DNA of 64,000 nt from Pseudacidovorax intermedius (GTDB lineage Bacteria; Pseudomonadota; Gammaproteobacteria; Burkholderiales; Burkholderiaceae_C). Both the position numbers and the translations under genes were made by a program. The notes beneath the pieces are model-generated. The model had not been told where the DNA came from, ran no database searches, and worked only from the letters and a program-made list of their open reading frames with translations. The stretch spans positions 674,836 to 738,835 of the forward strand of contig NZ_QQAV01000001.1 of assembly GCF_003350475.1 (NCBI RefSeq), read 5' to 3'. This document shows positions 60,274 to 64,000 of the stretch, in pieces (positions within the stretch are counted from its first letter, which is position 1; each line of letters begins with the position of its first letter).

Positions 60274-61506
60274 TCAGGCCCGCGGCTGCAGCGCCTCATC
60301 CAGCCACTCCACCCAATGCCGCACCGGCAGCTCGGTGCCGGCCTGCAGATGGGTGATGCAGCCGATGTTGGCCGAGGCCACGGCCTCGGGCTGCAGCCTC
60401 TGCAGATGGCCCAGCTTGCGTTCGCGCAGTTGCGTCGACAGTTCGGGCTGCAGCACCGAGTAGGTGCCGGCCGAGCCGCAGCAGAGGTGACTTTCGGTCT
60501 GCGTCACGCGCACGTCGAAGCCCAGCGCGCGCAGGCCCGATTCGACACCCCCACGCAGCTTCTGGCCGTGCTGCAGCGTGCAGGGCGGGTGGTAGGCGAT
60601 CACGCCCTGCGGCGCCTTCACGCGCTCGCGCAGCAGCGGCACGAGGGCCGGCAGCAGCTCGCCCAGGTCGCGGGTGAGTCGCGAGACTTCGCGCGCCTTG
60701 TCGGCATAGGCGCTGTCGTGCCCCAGCGCATGGCCGTAGTCCTTCAGCGCGGCGCCGCAGCCCGAGGCATTGCTGACGATGGCCTCCACGCCGCCGCCCT
60801 GCAGCAGCGGCCACCAGGCGTCGATGTTGGCGCGCATCTGGTCCAGCGCACCAGCCTGGTCGTTGAGGTGGAAGCGGATGGCGCCGCAGCAGCCCCCCGC
60901 CTGCGGCACCACGGCCTCGATGCCGGCCGCGTCGAGCACGCGGGCCGTGGCGGCATCGATGGACGGCGCCATGGCCGGCTGCACACAACCCACGGGCAGC
61001 AGCACCTTGCGCGCATGACTGTTGCGCGGCCAGGCGCCGGCGGCGCGCGGTGCGGGCACCTTGGCCTTGAGGCTGGGCGGCAGCAGGCCGCGCACCGCCT
61101 GGCCGAGCTTCATGGCGGGCGCGAACAACGGCGAGTTCAGGCCTTCCTTGAGCAGCCAGCGCGTGGCCCGCTCACCGGCCGGCCGCGGCACCTGCTCGTC
61201 CACGATCTTGCGGCCGATGTCCACCAGGTGGCCGTACTGCACGCCGCTGGGGCAGGTGCTTTCGCAGTTGCGGCAGGTCAGGCAGCGGTCCAGGTGCTGC
61301 TGCGTGGCGCGCGTGGGCGTGCGGCCTTCGAGCACCTGCTTGATGAGGTAGATGCGGCCCCGCGGTCCATCGAGCTCGTCGCCCAGCAGCTGGTAGGTGG
61401 GGCAGGTGGCGGTGCAGAAGCCGCAGTGCACGCACTTGCGCAGGATGGCCTCGGCCTCGCGGCCTTCGGTCGTGCCCTGGTACTGGGGGGAGAGTTCGGT
61501 CTGCAT
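60274..61506 (-). CDS. glcF: Glycolate oxidase iron-sulfur subunit
   Basis: 410 residues. Two 4Fe-4S clusters in CVHCGFCTATCPTYQLLGDE (first) and CLTCRNCESTCPSGV (second), followed by two CCG domains (GCCGAIRFHLND; LCCGSAGTYSVL), typical of GlcF, which passes electrons from glycolate oxidation to the quinone pool. Complete. It is the last gene of this leftward unit; glcE is two genes upstream and glcD is not seen. Confidence 0.93.
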   Translation of the reverse strand: MQTELSPQYQGTTEGREAEAILRKCVHCGFCTATCPTYQLLGDELDGPRGRIYLIKQVLEGRTPTRATQQHLDRCLTCRNCESTCPSGVQYGHLVDIGRKIVDEQVPRPAGERATRWLLKEGLNSPLFAPAMKLGQAVRGLLPPSLKAKVPAPRAAGAWPRNSHARKVLLPVGCVQPAMAPSIDAATARVLDAAGIEAVVPQAGGCCGAIRFHLNDQAGALDQMRANIDAWWPLLQGGGVEAIVSNASGCGAALKDYGHALGHDSAYADKAREVSRLTRDLGELLPALVPLLRERVKAPQGVIAYHPPCTLQHGQKLRGGVESGLRALGFDVRVTQTESHLCCGSAGTYSVLQPELSTQLRERKLGHLQRLQPEAVASANIGCITHLQAGTELPVRHWVEWLDEALQPRA

Positions 61507-61552
61507 CGTGTCTCGTCGTGGGTGTCTGTCGTGGGGCGGGGCAACGCGTCGC

Positions 61553-62389
61553 TCAGGAGGGGGGCCGCTGCGGCGGCTGCGTCCCGGTGGCGGCGGTGCC
61601 CCGCCTGCGCAGCCGCAGCCGGCTCAGCCAGCCGAAGGTCCACGCCCGCAGGGCCTGGTTGTGGCGCAGGTCGTCCAGATAGGGCGGCAGCGAGAGCCAC
61701 AGCAGCAGCGCGGCCAGCGGCAGCACGCAGATGAAGCCCAGGTACTTGAAGCCCGTGGCCCCGGCAAGCCCGCCCGTCACGAAGGCCAGGATCAGGCCGC
61801 CGAAGATGCGCACCCGCTCCAGATTGGGCCGCACCCGCGTGGCATCGGTGCGCCGGCGGTTCCAGTACAGCGCCTTGCCCAGCTCGATGCCCAGGTCGGT
61901 GAAGTTGCCGGTCATGTGCGTGGTGCGGATCTTTCCGCCGGAGATCTTGGACGCCAGGGCGTTCTGCAGCCCCATGATGAAGGACAGCAGCAGCACCGTC
62001 AGCGGCACGGCGAAGGGCGTGTGCCAGCCCAGCGTGAGCGCGCCCATGAGACCGAAGGGCAGCATGAGCGCGGCCTCCAGCAGCAACGGCAGCGCGTAGA
62101 CATGGGCCAGCCGGTAGTGGCGGCCCCAGTTGATCTGGATGGCCGCGGTGGCCGCCCCGGCCAGGAAGGCCAGGATGGCGCCCAGCGCGCCCAGCAGCAA
62201 TGTCATGTCGCCCATCACCAGCGAATCGGCCACCTGCGAGGTGAAGCCCGTCATGTGCGAGGTGTAGCGATGCAGCACCAGGAAGCCGCCCGCGTTGATG
62301 GCGCCGGCATTGAAGGCCAGGAGCAGGCCCAGCGCACGGTTGGTCGACGGGGCGCGGTGGCGGCCGGTCAGGTGGCGCAGGCGGCGCAT
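61553..62389 (-). CDS. DUF1275 (YoaK) family membrane protein
   Basis: 278 residues with about six hydrophobic helices: LGLLLAFNAGAINAGGFLVL and TSHMTGFTSQVADSL (the SHMTG pair typical of DUF1275), then MTGNFTDLGIELGK in the middle. The function of the family is not established. It lies between glcE and glcF, 17 bases after the glcE stop and 46 bases before glcF, so it is presumably co-transcribed with them. The C-terminal 40 residues are Arg-rich. Confidence 0.85.
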   Translation of the reverse strand: MRRLRHLTGRHRAPSTNRALGLLLAFNAGAINAGGFLVLHRYTSHMTGFTSQVADSLVMGDMTLLLGALGAILAFLAGAATAAIQINWGRHYRLAHVYALPLLLEAALMLPFGLMGALTLGWHTPFAVPLTVLLLSFIMGLQNALASKISGGKIRTTHMTGNFTDLGIELGKALYWNRRRTDATRVRPNLERVRIFGGLILAFVTGGLAGATGFKYLGFICVLPLAALLLWLSLPPYLDDLRHNQALRAWTFGWLSRLRLRRRGTAATGTQPPQRPPS

Positions 62390-62405
62390 GAAGAAGGGAC
62401 GGGGC

Positions 62406-63509
62406 TCAGAGTCCGGCCACCAGCCGGCCCGGATTGAAGATGCCGGCGGGATCGAAGGCAGCCTTGAGCGCGCGGTGGATGCCCATCAGCGCAGGCGGCA
62501 GCGACGCAGGCTCGGCCCGCCGGCCTGCCGCGGGGCGAAAGGCGGCCGCCCAGCCACCGGCGGCGCGCACCGCCTCGGTCAGATCCGCGGCACCGCCAGA
62601 GGGCACGGCGTACCAGCGCTGTGCGCCATGCCATTCGATCAGCGGCGCGGCCAGGCCGGCGGCCGCCAGCACGGGCGCCGTCTGCGGCACGCTGGCACGC
62701 CAGAGGTCCAGGCCCTGCGCCGCGGCATCGGTGAAGAAGGCATGGCGCTGGTCGCGCAGGCTGCGCCACAGGGCGTCGGCCGCATCGGGCGGCAGCACCT
62801 CGCCGCCGAGCTGGCGTCCCGCGGCCTGCACGGCGGCGATCGCGCCGCGCAGCCGCAGGTGCAGCCGACCGACGGCCGCGCCCGGCCCGGCCTGCCAGAC
62901 GCTGGCATTCAGCGGCAGCGGTTGCCCACCCCAGGCATTGAGCAGTCGAAGGGCTTCGGCCTGGCTGCAATCGAAGACGCGCGTGACCTCCGCAGGGGCC
63001 ACTGGCAGCACCTTGAGGCTGAGTTCGGCGATCACACCCAGCGTGCCCCAGGCGCCGGCCAGCACGCGCGAGACGTCGTAGCCCGCCACGTTCTTCATCA
63101 CCTGGCCGCCGAAGGTGAGCAGTTCGCCACGGCCGTTGATCAGGCTGGCCCCCAGCACATAGTCGCGCACCAAGCCGACGCTGGCACGGGCCGGGCCGGC
63201 CAGTCCGGCCGACACCATGCCGCCCACGGTGCCGCCTTCGCCGAAGTGCGGCGGCTCGAAGGGCAGGCACTGGCCGTGGGCCTGCAGCAGTGCCTCCAGC
63301 TCGGCCAGCGGCGTGCCGGCCTGCACGGTCACCACCAGCTCGCTGGGCTCGTAGCTGGTGAGGCCCGCCAGTGTGTCGAGCGTCAGCAGCTCGCCATCGA
63401 GCGGCCCGCCGTGGAAATCCTTGGTGCCCGCGCCGCGCAGGCGCAAAGGACGCTTCTGGGCCGCCGCGGCGCGCACGCGCTCGGCGATCTGGGACTGGGC
63501 GGGGGTCAT
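62406..63509 (-). CDS. glcE: Glycolate oxidase FAD-binding subunit GlcE
   Basis: 367 residues. A FAD-binding type-4 domain: LRLRGAGTKDFHG, VVTVQAGTPLAELEALL, FGEGGTVGGMVSAGLAGP and GGQVMKNVAGYDVSRVLAG are seen in order, then a substrate-like C-terminal part. GlcE is the second flavin subunit with GlcD. The start ATG is chosen from the family N-terminus (MTPAQSQIAERVRAAAA). Upstream in the direction of transcription is a truncated SMP-30 gene; glcD is not adjacent. Confidence 0.92.
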   Translation of the reverse strand: MTPAQSQIAERVRAAAAQKRPLRLRGAGTKDFHGGPLDGELLTLDTLAGLTSYEPSELVVTVQAGTPLAELEALLQAHGQCLPFEPPHFGEGGTVGGMVSAGLAGPARASVGLVRDYVLGASLINGRGELLTFGGQVMKNVAGYDVSRVLAGAWGTLGVIAELSLKVLPVAPAEVTRVFDCSQAEALRLLNAWGGQPLPLNASVWQAGPGAAVGRLHLRLRGAIAAVQAAGRQLGGEVLPPDAADALWRSLRDQRHAFFTDAAAQGLDLWRASVPQTAPVLAAAGLAAPLIEWHGAQRWYAVPSGGAADLTEAVRAAGGWAAAFRPAAGRRAEPASLPPALMGIHRALKAAFDPAGIFNPGRLVAGL

Positions 63510-63570
63510 CCGCGGGATGGTACGTCAGGGTCTCTCTTGGAAGTCTTGATTCGCACCGTCCCCTGACCTG

Positions 63571-64000
63571 TCAGTCCTCGAAAAAGGCGACGGGCCGGCC
63601 GGGTGCGTCCATACGCCGCCAGAGCACCTGCCCGGCCATCGGCTGCCGTGCCAGCTCGTCGGCCGGGCGGCCCTTGCGGGCGGTGGTGACGAAGAGCGTG
63701 CACAGGTCGTCGCCCCCGAAGCAGGGCATGGTGGGGCAGCGCGCGGGCACCGGCAGCACGTCGGTGGTGCGGCCCTGCGCGTCCAGCGCCTGCAACTGGC
63801 CGCCCTCGAACATGGCCACCCAGTAGCGGCCATCGGCGTCCATCGTCGCGCCGTCCGGACGGCCGTCGTAGGGCTGGGCTGAGCCGGGGGTCCAGCCGGC
63901 CGGCTTGGGATCGAACTGGCGGAACAGGCGCTCGCCCGCCAGCCCGTGCGGCTCGGCCACCCAGTCGTACTGCCGCACGGCATGGGCATTGGTGTCGGCC
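63571..64000 (-). CDS. SMP-30/gluconolactonase family protein, 5' end outside the window
   Basis: The frame stays open to the window edge (ADTNAHAVRQYDW is read at the end), so the gene starts beyond base 64000. The visible part is the C-terminal half of the beta-propeller: DGATMDADGRYWVAMFEGG, and CFGGDDLCTLFVTTARKG, features of SMP-30/regucalcin-like lactonases with calcium- or zinc-binding Asp and Asn residues. It probably belongs to the same leftward run as glcE (61 bases apart). Lactonase or sugar acid metabolism is inferred. Confidence 0.85.
   Translation of the reverse strand, partial: ADTNAHAVRQYDWVAEPHGLAGERLFRQFDPKPAGWTPGSAQPYDGRPDGATMDADGRYWVAMFEGGQLQALDAQGRTTDVLPVPARCPTMPCFGGDDLCTLFVTTARKGRPADELARQPMAGQVLWRRMDAPGRPVAFFED

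Overview
The window is very GC-rich, gene-dense bacterial chromosome. The protein families, gene sizes, short intergenic gaps and -10 hexamers of the TAGAAT/TACAAT type fit a betaproteobacterium of the order Burkholderiales, most likely Comamonadaceae (the Variovorax/Acidovorax/Ramlibacter group). This placement is inferred from gene content, not from a marker search. No rRNA, tRNA, CRISPR array, transposase, integrase or phage gene was recognised; it reads as core chromosome with a few accessory islands.

Layout. 1-3.2 kb: a coupled SDR / DUF2269 / DUF4166 operon (first gene cut by the window edge), then two paralogous small secreted proteins. 3.3-11.2 kb: RidA-like protein, MFS_3 exporter with a C-terminal ABM-like tail, arylformamidase-like hydrolase, small monooxygenase-like protein, and an Lrp regulator divergent from a giant fused indolepyruvate ferredoxin oxidoreductase. 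11.5-14.8 kb: yajC-secD-secF. 15-24.6 kb: DUF1631 protein, dprA, LysM protein, def-lipoprotein-fmt-azlC-azlD, pgk. 24.7-30.8 kb: fatty acid desaturase, pyk, a lipoprotein esterase, class II fba and purC, so three glycolytic genes lie close together. 30.8-34.3 kb: META-domain lipoprotein, TrhA, M48 peptidase and an AmpG-like permease.

34.4-38.1 kb: a three-gene operon of an aryl-polyene-type ketosynthase, a chain-length-factor-like ketosynthase and a flavin-dependent-halogenase-like protein, without any carrier protein or reductase nearby. It is followed by an OmpR-type two-component system whose upstream region carries a TTTAC direct repeat. 40.3-47.9 kb: O-antigen ligase-like protein, zinc-finger protein, ilvE, rdgC, BCCT transporter, radA. 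48-55 kb: a Bug-type binding protein with a class II aldolase and a ketopantoate-reductase-like enzyme, then an uncharacterised membrane protein coupled to alr, divergent lplT, and a glutathione peroxidase.

55.2-59.0 kb: a likely copper-uptake operon (DUF2946 protein, TonB-dependent receptor, and a YcnI/PCuAC fusion). 59-64 kb: HU with a histone-H1-like tail, a third member of the small secreted family, and a glcE-DUF1275-glcF glycolate oxidase segment ending in a truncated SMP-30-type gene. Two families of non-coding repeats occur: a gene-3'-end-associated hairpin-rich repeat (three copies, all in the same orientation) and a REP-like palindrome (three copies).
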